The notes: generated by a model not told the origin, from the letters alone. A stretch of 64,000 nt of DNA from Omphiscola glabra (GCA_964017045.1 OZ024809.1:4340012-4404011); one strand, 5' to 3'; positions 35,790-47,125 are shown, counted from the stretch's first letter. Made by a program: numbers and translations.

Positions 35790-36120
35790 TACATAGCAGC
35801 CTTGTCTGGTATGAGAACATAGCAGAATTGTATTGTATGAGAACGTAGCAGACTTTTCTTGTATGATAACATAGCAGTCTTGTCTTGTATGAGTACATAG
35901 CAGTCTTGTCTTGTATGAGTACAGAGCAGTCTTGTCTGGTGTGAGTACAGAGCAGTCTTGTCTGGTATGAGTACAGAGCAGTCTTGTCTTGTATGAGCAC
36001 ATAGCACTCTTGTCTTGTATGAGAAGAGCAGTCTTGTCTGGTGTGAGTACAGAGCAGTCTTGTCTGGTATGAGTACAGAGCAGTCTTGTCTTGTACGAGT
36101 ACAGAGCAGTCTTGTCTCAT
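35790..36120. repeat. 26-bp minisatellite
   Basis: About 12-13 units of GAGTACAGAGCAGTCTTGTC TGGTAT. Confidence 0.95.
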
Positions 36121-36329
36121 CTGTTGAACACCTACCAGCTATTTAGATAATAGGCAATGTTAAATTTAGCCTGTCATAAAATGTGATCAATTCATAAGAG
36201 CACACGTTTCAGGCATAGAGGATTGTGAAGAGAGCACGATTTGTTCCAAATGTTTTCTGTTTATTGGGAATTGAAGTAACCTGTGTCAGCAAAGTAATTT
36301 TTTTTTCTTCATATATATTTGAGTTAAAA

Positions 36330-36530
36330 TGTGTTTTCTTTATGTTTGAAATAAAAAGTATGTCCTATATGTTTGAAATAAAAGGTGTGTCCTACATGTT
36401 TAAAATAAAAGGTGTGTCCTGCATGTTTAAAATAAAAGGTGTGTCCTATAGGATTGAAATAAAAGGTGTCCTATATGTTTGAAATTAAAGGTGTGTCCAC
36501 CGTATTTGAAATAAAATGTGAGTCCTGCAT
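36330..36530. repeat. 27-bp minisatellite
   Basis: Seven units of GGTGTGTCCTATATGTTTGA AATAAAA. Confidence 0.9.
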
Positions 36531-37484
36531 GTTTGAAACTTGTGAGATATTATGATCATAAATATAAGCCACAATGATTTTTGGTCAAATCTATTTCCAC
36601 CCCCATCCACCACCTCCACCCACCACCCCCACCCACCCCCCACCCACCACCTTTAATAAATCTTCTTACCGGCCCTCGTCAAAAATGTGTTTTCGCCCCC
36701 TTATCTACACATTACTTTATGAATGAATGGGCCTCAAAGTTAGGTGAACCAATCCCCTTCGTGTTAGGGAACGGGGGGAAAGGTGGCGGCATTATGAAAT
36801 AAGGGCCATTCAGAAACTTAGGTGAAAGAACCCTACAGTCGTTTTCTGAGACACTTGTGTCCCCCACCCACAGCCGACTCAAACTTACCTGATTATTTTT
36901 TTTATTAAGTCAGGCCTAAATTTGTTTTGGGTCGCGCGAGGAGGAAATAGTGTGGGGGGGGGGGCATGGTGCTCGTCGTCTAGGTAAGGCGACTGTGCCT
37001 GAGCAATGTATTCTTTCCCGGAGCCTTTAATTACGCTAAGCTCCCCGAGTTAAAGGCTGTACAGTCACGGCTAAGTCCCGCGGTGCCGCCGGAATTGTGT
37101 TGGTTGTCGGACAAAGTCTTCCCAGCGGTCGACAGAACAGCGGTCCACAGAACAGCGGTCCACAGAACAGGACAAATCTTATCATCAGGTGGATCGGTCG
37201 TCCACGCAGTTGGCTCGGCCCAAAAAATGCGTTCGGTACGAGGTTAGATTTCTGTCGCCTTGATTGTCTTATAGTACGTCTCCTTGGCGCTTACAAAAGA
37301 AATAATAATCGTCGGCTTAAATGTGTAGAAAAAAGAGGTTAGACGCCAGCCTAGCTAGCTCTAGCATCAGTCTGAGAGAAATTTCGCTATTTTTAAAATA
37401 ACTTTAGAGAATTTGACAAAGCAAAAACAGATAGTAAACAGAATCGCAGGTAATAAACTCGACGGTAACCCGGGAAGCAATGTG
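36531..37484. other. Unassigned sequence
   Basis: It holds a CCACCACCC-rich run (36598-36652), a poly(G) tract (36954-36965) and three GAACAGCGGTCCACA units (37120-37170). No gene recognised. Confidence 0.5.
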
Positions 37485-37762
37485 TCGATAATGGCATGAA
37501 ACATTCCTACCAAAGACAATCAGGGACTGGAACAAGCTTCCAAAAGGAACAGTTGAGGCGACAACACTTGACTCATTTGCGTCTATTGCCTCAGGCCTTC
37601 CAACCCCTAGTGCATGATACCCTCAAACAGTTACTCTTGTGACCAGTTCAATATCCTCATCAAAACCAGGCACAGAGACATGCAAATCCCATCTACATTC
37701 ATAGGAGCCATAATGATCAATAAATTGATCGTGTGCCCTTAATATATATAAGAAGAAGAAAC
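37485..37762 (+). pseudogene. LINE C-terminal fragment with 3' UTR (family A, copy 1)
   Basis: The frame reads FLPKTIRDWNKLPKGTVEAT and TLDSFASIASGL before a stop, matching the fragment at 53.8-54.3 kb at the protein level. The 3' UTR shares CATAGGAGCCATAATGATCA and a hairpin (GATCAAT-AA-ATTGATC, 37715-37730) and ends in (AGA)n at 37752-37761. It is severely 5' truncated. Confidence 0.75.
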
Positions 37763-37769
37763 AGACATA

Positions 37770-37925
37770 GAATGTATTGAGTCATTAGACAGACATTTAA
37801 GAAAGTATTGAGGCATGGAACTGACATAGAATGTATTGCGTCATTAGACAGACATATTAGAATGTACTGAGACATGAAACAGACATATTAGAAAGTATTG
37901 AGGCATGAATCAGATATATTAGAAT
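37770..37925. repeat. Degenerate ~31-bp minisatellite
   Basis: Five units based on AGACATAGAATGTATTGAGT, starting just after the LINE tail at 37762. Confidence 0.7.
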
Positions 37926-38563
37926 GGAACTGAGGTACAAAGCGGAGACAAAAATATCCGCCGACATGACATCGAGCGCCTGGGCTCAGACCCGGAACCA
38001 CAGAAACAAACGAGACGCAGTCTTTCACATATTTAACCTACTTAATGGCGTAAATAAGTTTCACGAAGTTATTTATAGAACGAAAACACCGACTTTGACT
38101 CATGTCGCTATAGAGGCGTGTTGAACTGAGATTTATTGACTGTAGGATCTACCCGTCTTGGTGACAGCATGACATCGTGGCAGAGACAAAATAAAATGCA
38201 AATCAGTCTGTCACTGGTATTTAGGATCTGCACTTGACGTGACCTTGGCTTGTGTTTTGACACCACCAACCCCCCGCCCCCAACCAGAATTCTGGCGAAG
38301 GAGTCGGAAAGAAAAGACCCCGGAGTAGTAATTTTTGAGTCTTATATTTTTCTCAGAGAAAAAAAATCAGTATTTTTAAAAAACAAAATATCTCTGTTTA
38401 ATATTGGTCGTGATTATAGTTTGTAGGGTTGTCAAGCAGGTAAGGGAAGCTATTCTTAAAGTAATTTAAAAAAATCAAATATCTCTGTTTATAATTGGGC
38501 GTGATTACACTTAGCACTGCAGTCAAGCAGCTAAGAGAAGCCGAAATGCTCACTGAAGTTGTA
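37926..38563. other. Unassigned sequence
   Basis: No gene recognised. A related pair of AAATATCTCTGTTTA segments lies at 38387 and 38476. Confidence 0.5.
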
Positions 38564-38740
38564 CAACAGGGTCACGCCATCAGATGCCAGGGTCACGCCA
38601 TCAGATGCCAGGGTCACGTCATCAGATGCCAGGGTCACGCCATCAAATGCCAGGGTCACGCCATCAGATGCCAGTGTCACGCCATCAGATACCAGGGTCA
38701 CGCCATCAGATGCCAGGATCACGCTATCACTTGCCATTTG
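38564..38740. repeat. 21-bp minisatellite
   Basis: Eight units of CAGGGTCACGCCATCAGATG C. Confidence 0.95.
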
Positions 38741-38889
38741 GAGTAATGAAGATTTGACAGAGAGGGGATGTGGGGCAATTTGGGGGGGGGGGGTTAATGT
38801 CATGCTAAACCGTCGAGATAAATGAGAAAGTGTGACGTATTTCGTCAAGTCTGCCTGTGTAAAGATATACATTTCTCCCCGAAGTCAAA

Positions 38890-39470
38890 TAAGACATTAA
38901 ATAAGACATCAAATAAGATATCAAATAAGACATTGTAACAGGTCAAATGTGAACACAATTATTTTATCTCGGATAACGTATTGTTTTAGAAAATTAATAT
39001 GTACCGGAAGTTAAGATGAATGTCAAGGGCAGAAGAGAGAGAACGGTTAGGTATTCAACAATATGGAGATTTGTGTTTTGCTATTCCAGAATTTCATTCT
39101 GTGCCATCTTGTGTAATTGAGTAATATTATAGTAGTAGCTTGTGTAGTAGCTTGTGTAGTAGCCTGTGTAGTAGCTTGTGTAGTAGCTTGTGTGAGGTAT
39201 AAAGACAAAGTATCAGTTTCCTCCTATATCGGAGACTTTATTATTATCATTGTGACTTGTATAAAAATAGATAAATAAATATAGTGATGATTAAAATCAA
39301 GATGTGCTATCTCGTATTTTTGAAGATCACGCATGTGCCAGTAAAGTGAATGATTAAATAACACGAATACAACTAACATGTCCCAGTTGAATGTAACGAT
39401 GCTGTTACAGACATCAAATAAGACATCAAATAAGATATCAAATAAGACATCAAATTAGAGATCAAATAAG
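38890..39470. repeat. Two clusters of a 12-13-bp repeat around single-copy DNA
   Basis: ATCAAATAAGAC-type units occur at 38890-38935 and again at 39408-39470, and a GTAGTAGCTTGT array lies between them (39132-39195). Confidence 0.8.
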
Positions 39471-40224
39471 ACTATAGCACCCCCACGCCACACGGCTGTA
39501 GTTTTTTTTCAAAGAAGAAATAGCACGCTTGACTTTAAAAAGAGCACAAAATAAATATCAGTTAATTTTTAAATCTCATGACGTCATAGTGCTCCGTTCC
39601 CTGATTGCTTTTACCAGATGTCACGGTCCACGTTCTCAGAAATTCACTTACCTTTATTATGACGCCCCCAGCTCCCTGAGAAGCTTTCCCAAGACGACGC
39701 CCCTACCTCGGAGTCTACACTATGGATTCGTCACGTATTTCTATGAATTGACGGCACTGCCCCCTAACCTCCCCCCCCCCCCCCCTCCCGGATTGAACAA
39801 AGTTTCGGTCCTTAAACGGTTAACTGTTGTCGATGAACCATGAAAGGCAACAAGATCCGGACCCTCATGCGAATCGTTCTGTGACATCATAATTATGTGA
39901 GATTCCGGAACCGTTCGAGTTGACTGTGACAACATAATTATGTGAGATTCCGGAACCGGTTCGAGTTGAGAGAATCGTAGAGTCACTGACTCGACTCTTC
40001 AGAACTAGGGGAAGCGATTCAGGAAATACCAACCAACAAGTTATAAAGTCCATTACGAAATAATAACTCTAATAATTATTATTACCCAATATTTTGTTTC
40101 TGTTTTGTATGTGTTTGGAGGAAGTAAGGGTTGGGAAGAGTCGAAATATTATGTCGTCATAGGTCACTTGGACAGTAAAGCTGATCTTGTTATATCGGAT
40201 TTGCAGGATTATATAAATAAATAA

Positions 40225-40256
<32 letters not shown>

Positions 40257-40711
40257 GCTGCAGGTATGTTAACTATACAAGTCTGTTCAAATACATGGTA
40301 GCATTTCCCATGTAAATGTTCAGGTGAAAATCAATCGGGATTTTGGGTTGACAGGATCCCAATTGAGAAATAGACCCAAAAAAACCCTAAGAACTAAATC
40401 TACTCAAACCAAACAATAACCACCCCCCAACCCCACCCCGCCCTCATTTCCAGCGAGAACCCTGAACCCATATTAATCCTCAATCACCAGTGCCTAATCC
40501 CAGGACTAATCTCATCCTATCCGTTTGAAGAGGTCACATGCTCCTAAAGCGACGTAACTTCTATGACCAACAGATCGGAACTGATTAAGGTCACATGTCG
40601 TCTCGGACCCGGGGGGGGGGGGCGTGTATGAGGGGGGCAGCTTTAAAAAAAATTATTCGGGTAAGTAGCTGTAGAGAAGGGTGTCCGAGAGTTACAAGGA
40701 AAAATAAGAAG
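39471..40711. other. Unassigned sequence with local duplication
   Basis: A 43-bp tandem duplication (CATAATTATGTGAGATTCCG, 39880-39968), a poly(C) tract (39768-39785) and a (TA)n run (40228-40256). No gene recognised. Confidence 0.55.
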
Positions 40712-40895
40712 GTTGGGGTGTCAAGTTGATTGTGTTTGGGGTGTCAACGAGTTGATTGTGTTTGGGGTGTAAACGAGTTGATTGTGTTTGGGGTGTCAAC
40801 GAGTTGATTGTGTTTGGGTTGTCAACGTGTTGATTGCGTTTGAGGTGTCAAAGAGTTGATTGTGTTTGGGGTGTCAACGTTTTGATTGCGTTCGC
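40712..40895. repeat. 26-bp minisatellite
   Basis: Seven units of GTGTTTGGGGTGTCAACGAG TTGATT. Confidence 0.9.
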
Positions 40896-41016
40896 AATAG
40901 TTGGTCTCAAATGGTAGAGAGTAAAGTATAAATAAAATTGGGTTCCTCCTCTCGGCAAGGACAGATGAGGAAATATTTCATAGTCCTGACAGAAACTGAG
41001 TGAGACGGAGTGAGAC

Positions 41017-41412
41017 AACCACAATTGCTATGTACCACAACCACAATTGCTATGTACTACAACCACAATCGCTATGTACCACAACCAAAATTGCTATGAA
41101 CTACAACCGCAATCGCTATGTACTACAACCACAATTGTTATGTACTACAACCACAATCGCTATGTACCACAACCAAAATTGCTATGTACTACAACCACAA
41201 TTGTTATGTACATGGCCAGATTGCGCGGGGCCCAGTTTGGGTAGGGATAATAAGTGAAAATTAAGATTTTGTATTAGAAAATAAAGTGCGGGGCCCATTG
41301 CGGCCGCATTGGTTGCAATGGCCTGAGGCCGGCCCTGGTTATGTACCACAACCAAAAATGGCTATGTACCACAACCACAATTGCTATGTACCACAACCAC
41401 AATTTCTCAGCC
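41017..41412. repeat. 22-bp minisatellite interrupted by a MITE
   Basis: About nine units of ACCACAACCACAATTGCTAT GT to the left and three to the right of the hAT MITE at 41211-41337. Confidence 0.9.
41211..41337. mobile_element. hAT-type MITE inserted in a minisatellite (family B, copy 2)
   Basis: The 127-bp element runs from CATGGCCAGATTGCGCGGGG to GGCCGGCCCTG and is flanked by a perfect 8-bp duplication GTTATGTA (41203-41210 and 41338-41345). It interrupts the 22-bp array at 41017-41412. It shares AAAATTAAGATTTTGTATTAG and GCGGGGCCCATTGCGGCCGC with the copy at 9.7 kb. Confidence 0.75.
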
Positions 41413-41835
41413 CTGACGATTTCAAAGACAATTCACCCGATCCCCATTTCATGAAAAGTGTTGAATGAGAGGTATCGATACTAGGTATCGTTTTAAATAC
41501 AGGGAAACGTGATCCGGAACTAACCTATGAAAAACTGAAGGCGTGGGATGTCAGATGACGACATCAATGGCCGCACACACTAATAGAGTTCTAATTTTGG
41601 ATATATTTTTAGAGAAAAAAAAACCCGGCAGGATTCGAGTGCCAAATTAAAAATTATTCTACTGTTTTACTGGAGTATTCGAAAATCACAGGCGTTATCT
41701 AAAGGTCAGATGGCATGCACTAAAGATATCGGTCAGCTCAGACTACAAAGTCAGTGTTTACAGACGAAGAGTGCGTAACACGACTCCATTTTGTTTCTCA
41801 AATATTTTTCGGTGGATATTGTTTTAGTTTTAAGG

Positions 41836-42033
41836 CAGGGGTTCTAAGCCTGTGGGTCGCGACCCCCTTGGGGGTCAAACAACCCTTTCCCAGTGGTCAC
41901 CTACCCCCATCGGAAAAGACAAATACTCTTCAGTTATGAAAAAGCAACGAAAATAATTTTGCGCTCGGGGGGTCGCCACAACACGAGGAACTGTATGAAA
42001 GGGTCGCGGCATTAGGAAGGTTGAGAATCACTG
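41836..42033. mobile_element. SPIN-like hAT MITE, copy 1
   Basis: The 198-bp element begins CAGGGGTTCTAAGCCTGTGG and ends GAAGGTTGAGAATCACTG. It is flanked by an 8-bp duplication TTTTAAGG (41828-41835) and TTTTAAAG (42034-42041), one mismatch, as expected of hAT. Internal pieces such as GGGTCGCGACCCC, ATCGGAAAAGAC, GCAACGAAAATAATTTTG and GGTCGCGGCATTAGGAAGG match what I recall of the non-autonomous SPIN hAT family, best known from tetrapods and also reported in a triatomine bug and the snail Lymnaea. It has no coding capacity. Confidence 0.75.
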
Positions 42034-42182
42034 TTTTAAAGGGGGGAAAATAATTTAATCCTATACAACTTTAGAATCTTTAGTTTCACAATAAATATGA
42101 CGTCGGGGGAAAGGATACAAAGCGAGTTGTCCTGACTGCTTGGTAAACTGTAGGAGTGGGTGTTTTGGTACAGATATGGCGC

Positions 42183-42800
42183 GGGTGCTAGGTGTGGGTG
42201 CTAGGTGTGGGTGCTAGGTGGGGGTGTTAGGTGTGGGTGTTAGGTGGGGGTGTTAGGTGGGAGTGTTAGGTATAGATTTGGTGTGGGTGCTAGGTGTGAA
42301 TTAGAGTGACATATCTGGAATAGAAGGACATCTCTGGAGTAGAGGGACATCTATGGAGTAGAGGCACATCTCTAGAGTAGACGGGCATCTCTGGACTAAT
42401 GGGACATCCCTGGAGTAGAGGGACATCTCTGGACTAATTGGACATCTCTGGACTAATGGGACATCTCTGGAGTAATGGGACATCTATGGGGTAATGGGAC
42501 ATCTCTGGAGTAGAGGGACATCTCTGGACTAATGGGACATCTCTGGACTAATGGGACATCTCTGGAGTAATGGGACATCTATGGGGTAATGGGACATCTC
42601 TGGAGTAGAGGGACATCTCTGGAGTAGAGGGACATCTCTGGAGTAGAGAGACATCTGGAGTAATGGGACATCTCTGGAGTAGAGGGACATCTCTGGATTA
42701 CATGGACATCTCTGGAGTAGAGTGACATCTCTGGAGTAGAGGGACATCTCTGGAGTATATGGACACCTCTGGAGTAGAGTGACATCTCTGGAGTAATGGG
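42183..42800. repeat. 12-bp and 19-bp minisatellites side by side
   Basis: GTGGGTGCTAGGT units fill 42183-42298; from 42303 about 26 units of GGAGTAGAGGGACATCTCT follow, with GGACTAATGGGACATCTCT variants grouped in the middle. Confidence 0.9.
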
Positions 42801-43419
42801 GCATTTTATATATAAGTTCTGCTAAGAAACTATTTTCGGGTGGGTTCGATTATGAAAAGACCAGCATTCATTCATCCCAAGAGCCCTAAGTCTGCTAACG
42901 CTGTCCTGGTCTCTAAGCCAGCACATAGACCGTCCTCCACACCTTGCTTTCTCAGTGAGCGTAGGTGGTGCTATTTAGATCTTGTGCTAGAGAAATGTCC
43001 CCTGGGGGCAAACGGCTACATCGCCTTTCCTCTCAATTTCATGACGTCATACTCTTATGTTTCTATGTTGAATCCAATAAATGGCTGCATGTGTTACTGG
43101 ATACATGAAAGCAAGATCTGAGTTGTCGTTTTTGTTAATTTTAAACGGAAGTTTGACTCAAATTTCATCTCTCTATTTTTACGAGAAAATTGTGTAATTT
43201 CTTTTTTTTTTCTATAAAATTCAACACTACCGACCATGAAGCAGCAAAGAGCGCTAACTCATTAGTTAAAAAAACACTTTATAATTGTTCTTACATTGAT
43301 TAGAAGTGTATTGAAAGAATGAAATCTTGACACATTGTCTTGAAATCAAGGTGAAGTTGAAATAATATTGGCTTGATGGGAATAATTATGTTGATGGATC
43401 GTGGGATTTTTTAAAACAT
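42801..43419. other. Unassigned sequence
   Basis: A 93-codon open frame (42840-43121) has no recognisable domain. No other feature seen. Confidence 0.45.
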
Positions 43420-44072
43420 ATGTGTGAACGATGGTGACCAAACTGCTGTGTGAACGATGGTGACCAAACAGCTGTGTGAACGATGGCGTACAAACAGCTG
43501 TGTGAACGATGGTGACCAAACAGCTGTGAGAACGATGGTGACCAAACTGCTGTGTGAACGATGGCGTACAAACAGCTGTGTGAACGATGGTGAACAAACA
43601 GCTGTGTGAACGAAGGCGACCAAACAGCTGTGTGAACGATGGTGACCAAACAGCTGTGTGAACGATGGCGTACAAACAGCTGTGTGAACGATGGTGTCCA
43701 AACAGCTGTGTGAACGATGGCGTACAAACAGCTGTGTGAACAATGGTGACCAAACAGCTGTGTGAACGAAGGTGACCAAACAGCTGTGTGAACGATGGCG
43801 ACCAAACAGCTGTGTGAACGATGGCGTACAAACAGCTGTGTGAACGATGGTGACCAAACAGCTGTGTGAACGATGGTGACCAAACAGCTGTGTGAACGAT
43901 GGCGACCAAACAGCTGTGTGAACGATGGTGACCAAACAGCTGTGTGAACGATGGTGACCAAACAGCTGTGTGAACGATGGTGACCAAACAGCTGTGTGAA
44001 CGATGGCGACCAAACAGCTGTGTGAACGATGGTGACCAAACAGCTGTGCGAACGAAGGTGACCAAGCAGCTG
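43420..44072. repeat. 26-bp minisatellite containing an E-box in each unit
   Basis: About 25 units of GTGTGAACGATGGTGACCAA ACAGCT, joined so that CAGCTG recurs once per unit. GGCGTAC variants are dispersed. A 283-codon minus-strand frame is array translation. Confidence 0.95.
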
Positions 44073-44152
44073 CACCAAGGGCATTGGTGAAATAAAAACT
44101 GGTTTAAGTAGTATATATATATATATATTAGTTTCTTATATATATATATATA

Positions 44153-44225
44153 CAGTAATAACTTGAATTTCGCGCGGGTTACGTTACGTGACCCCAATGG
44201 ACACGTGAAAAACCGTGAATTTGAT
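44153..44225. mobile_element. pogo/Tigger-like terminal fragment
   Basis: CAGTAATAACTTGAATTTCG, CGCGGGTTACGTTACGTGAC and a GTGAAAAACCGTGAATTTG segment resemble the ends of pogo/Tigger MITEs (CAGTAAAACCTCG, CGCGGGTTACGTTCC). It is preceded by TA, as expected for this superfamily. The matching right end was not found. Confidence 0.4.
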
Positions 44226-44559
44226 TCTAAATATTTTTAAAATCTTAATTAATACAACAAGCACGCGTTCTTTAAAAAAGTTATAGAAAGTTCTATTTTT
44301 CATAAAGTTATAGAAAGTTCTATTTTTTCATATTTTCATTTTTTTAAAGTTAGAAAAATCTTCTTTTACCGCAAAAATAATTAAAACAATAGATATATCA
44401 AAAGAAACGTATGTAGTATAACGCAAAAATCCCGAGAAATATATTACGCTCTAAACGCACTTATGATGTATATATATATATATATTATTATATTTACAGA
44501 ATATCATTTAGCACAGTTATCGGGAATTATGCTTCATGTTCCCCTTGAAAAACAGCAAA

Positions 44560-44690
44560 AGCCGATTTTTGGGGTTAACGTTCATGAGCGGAGTTGAAAA
44601 TTTAATAGAATATGTCGTCATGGGCATCGAGCATATGCGCCAAGTTTTTTTAACGCGATAGGTTGACAGGAAGTGGGTCAATTAGCGAAG
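44560..44690 (+). repeat. Dispersed repeat E, copy 4 (diverged)
   Basis: GTCGTCATGGGCATCGAGCA, GCGCCAAG, CGATAGGTTGACAGGAAGTG and GGGTCAATTAGCG show it belongs with the copies at 32.5, 58.5 and 61.2 kb. Confidence 0.5.
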
Positions 44691-45356
44691 TTAATATCAA
44701 GGATAAAAAAAAATATTTAAAAACAAAACAAGAAATTTGTTTTCTAAAAGCGTGTCATCGGGAATTCCCGGTGGTAACATTTCCTGGAAGTCATTTGGTT
44801 ACCAAATATCTTGCGGAATCATGGGATCTCGGAATCCCGGAAAGAGAACCTCTAGAGCTGGCCATGTCGATATTACAGCTTAAACACTGTCGCTTCATTG
44901 GAATAAATTAATCCTAATCTGGCAATGCGGCGTATTAATCACAAAGTGGTGACAAGGCCGCCCACACCTTCTCGGGTCCGGATATAGTCCGCCTGTGGAC
45001 TCGAAGACAAAGCAAAGAGCATAAAACCATGACATTCTTGGAATAGCGAGCAGAGGGACAATGGGAGTGTTGGGGGCTAATGATCGAACTGTAAATAAAG
45101 GCTTGGCTTGAGTGGGGCTGACCTTAGCTCACCGGGTTTTCCCCGGGGTTCTCAATTTTTTAATTTGTTGTTTTTTTAAGCATCTCGTTGACAAGACATT
45201 CTTCATTAGTGACATGACAGGTTTGAGTTAATTTAGTGACGGGTAATTTTATACCTAAATCTGAAAAAACACGTTGGTTGTCAAAAGGGTTGACTGACTT
45301 CTTGCGTTTTCTGAACTGGTCGAACCTAGCCCTGAATAATCGCTCATTTACCAGAG
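44691..45356. other. Unassigned sequence
   Basis: No gene recognised. Confidence 0.5.
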
Positions 45357-45510
45357 CCCTTCTGTGTCGGAGTCCTTCTCTGCCGGAGCCCTTCTCTGCC
45401 AGACCCCTTCTCTGCCGGAGCCCTTCACTACCTGAGCCCTCCTCTACCTGAGCCCTTCTCCGTCGGAGCCTTTCTCTATCAGAGCTCTTCTCTGCCGGAG
45501 CCCTTCTAAT
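45357..45510. repeat. 16-bp minisatellite
   Basis: About nine units of GAGCCCTTCTCTGCCG. Confidence 0.85.
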
Positions 45511-45685
45511 GACAAGCCTTTCTCTGACTAGGGCATTCTCTAGATACGCCGTTTTTTCTTGCTAAGCCTCCAATTTAGCCATTCTATGGTTAAGCTTTCA
45601 TCTATTTAAAATCCTTCAGCTATGTTCATGATAAAGTCCATGTCTTGTGTCCTAACTTATACATTTACGTCTATTGACTATATCA

Positions 45686-45735
45686 GTGGTTCTTAACCTG
45701 GAGAACGTGAGAACCTCTGAAAGTCCAACGAAATA
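45686..45735. mobile_element. Isolated hAT-like terminus
   Basis: CAGTGGTTCTTAACCTGGAG has the consensus end of SPIN/Charlie-type hAT elements, but no partner end was found. A related end lies at 51083-51098 (TTGAGAACCACTCT). Both are too short to delimit. Confidence 0.3.
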
Positions 45736-46313
45736 TTTTAACCTTAACCTTAACCTTAAACTCGGATGCTTTTAAAATGCTTCTTTATCTTTATTAATCC
45801 CTGAATTTTTTTTTTTTTTAAATAAAAAATTGTGGGTCTAACTACCCCACCAACCTCACAGTCGTTGGGGTCTAAATAAAAGAACCCTTGCACTGGCCTG
45901 TCAGGCGTGTTCAACAGATCCTTCAATCGACTGACATTAACCTTGATTTTTAAAGTTTTTTTTGGATTTAAAGACAATGCCACAAAGAGTTAAGTGATAT
46001 TCCAATCTGTTTCCGTCACACACGGCGTTGTACAGGAAGCAGGAATTCATTGTCCCAAACCTGGTGTCAGAGTACCAAAGTCAGGGTAGATTTTTAACAA
46101 TTCTCCTATATTAAAAAAATAAAAATCCATGGTTCTAATTAATCATTTTGATATATTTTCAAGTAACTTCATGGCAATTAATCCAGTTGTTGTTGTAGAT
46201 TTTGTTGTTGTTGTTGTTGTCGTTTTTATTGTTGTTGTTGCTTAGAACCTGTTGTTTAAGATTTTTTGGATTGCAATGTTTAAATATCAATATCAAACCT
46301 TGTTAGTCTATAA
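45736..46313. other. Unassigned sequence
   Basis: TTAACC repeats (45738-45757) and a TTGTTG run (46200-46245). No gene recognised. Confidence 0.5.
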
Positions 46314-46491
46314 CAGTGGTTCTCAACCTTCCTAATGCCACGACCGTTCCCCGTGTTGTGGTGACCCCCAATTATGAAACATATTTTCGTTGCTCCTTCA
46401 TAAATATGTGTTTTCCGATGGTATTTGGCGACCCTTGTGTAAGGGTTGTTCGACCCGCAGATAATCGCGACCCACAGGCTGAGAACCGCTG
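46314..46491. mobile_element. SPIN-like hAT MITE, copy 2
   Basis: This 178-bp element is in the opposite orientation to the copy at 41.8 kb, beginning CAGTGGTTCTCAACCTTCCT and ending GGCTGAGAACCGCTG. Shared blocks include GTTGTGGTGACCCCC, ATTTTCGTTGC, TTTTCCGATGG and GTTCGACCC. No target-site duplication is visible (GTCTATAA against CCCTCAGC), suggesting an older or recombined copy. Confidence 0.7.
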
Positions 46492-46856
46492 CCCTCAGCA
46501 AGTTTAACGAAGTATCCAAGAAATCGGATATTATCCAACATAAACGACTCTTAAAATTGATTTCAGCCCCCCACCCGATCCCAATTTCCCCAACCTCCTT
46601 CTTTTATTCCTTGCTATCGTTGTTCTGTTTGGACCTCCTACGCCACCCACGCAATTGGTTTCTAATCACTGACTTTGGGCACCAACCAAAACTGGCCAGC
46701 CCTTCAGGCAGTCGTGTAGCCTTTAAGAAACTGGAAACCCTCATAGACAGACGACCGAGGGGTGGGGGTGGGGGGTGGCTGAATTAAAAAAGTAAATTCG
46801 CACACACATAAAAGGAAACGTTCAAAATTGTTAACGGCCGAGGGTGGAGAAGTGAG
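46492..46856. other. Unassigned sequence
   Basis: No gene recognised. Confidence 0.5.
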
Positions 46857-47125
46857 TTTGGACCTGATCATCCTATGATGTGAAGCTCGGACCTAATCTT
46901 CCTATGTTGTGAAGCTTGGACCTAATCATCCTATGTTGTGAAGTTTGGACCTAATCATCCTATGATGTGAAGCTTGGTCCCAATCATCATATGATGTGAA
47001 GCTTGGTCCTAATCATCCTATGATGTGAAGCTTGGACCTAATCATCCAATGATGTGAAGCTTGGACCTAATCATCCTATGATGTGAAGCTTGGTCATAAT
47101 CATCCTATGATGTAAAGCTTGGAAT
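46857..47125. repeat. 29-bp minisatellite
   Basis: Nine units of GAAGCTTGGACCTAATCATC CTATGATGT. Confidence 0.95.

Noticed and set aside
42840..43121. 93-codon open frame
   Set aside because: No domain similarity recognised; the length is within chance expectation for 64 kb.
43346..44197. 283-codon minus-strand frame
   Set aside because: It is open only because no stop falls in the 26-bp units (three frames are cycled through); the peptide is a pure repeat.
44760..44769. Perfect palindromic NF-kB-type site GGGAATTCCC
   Set aside because: It is 32 kb from the TNF-ligand gene and no other site or gene lies nearby; a single 10-mer is expected by chance at an appreciable rate.
45738..45757. 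TTAACC repeats as interstitial telomere sequence
   Set aside because: Only three units, and CCTTAA is not the TTAGGG telomere repeat usual in molluscs.
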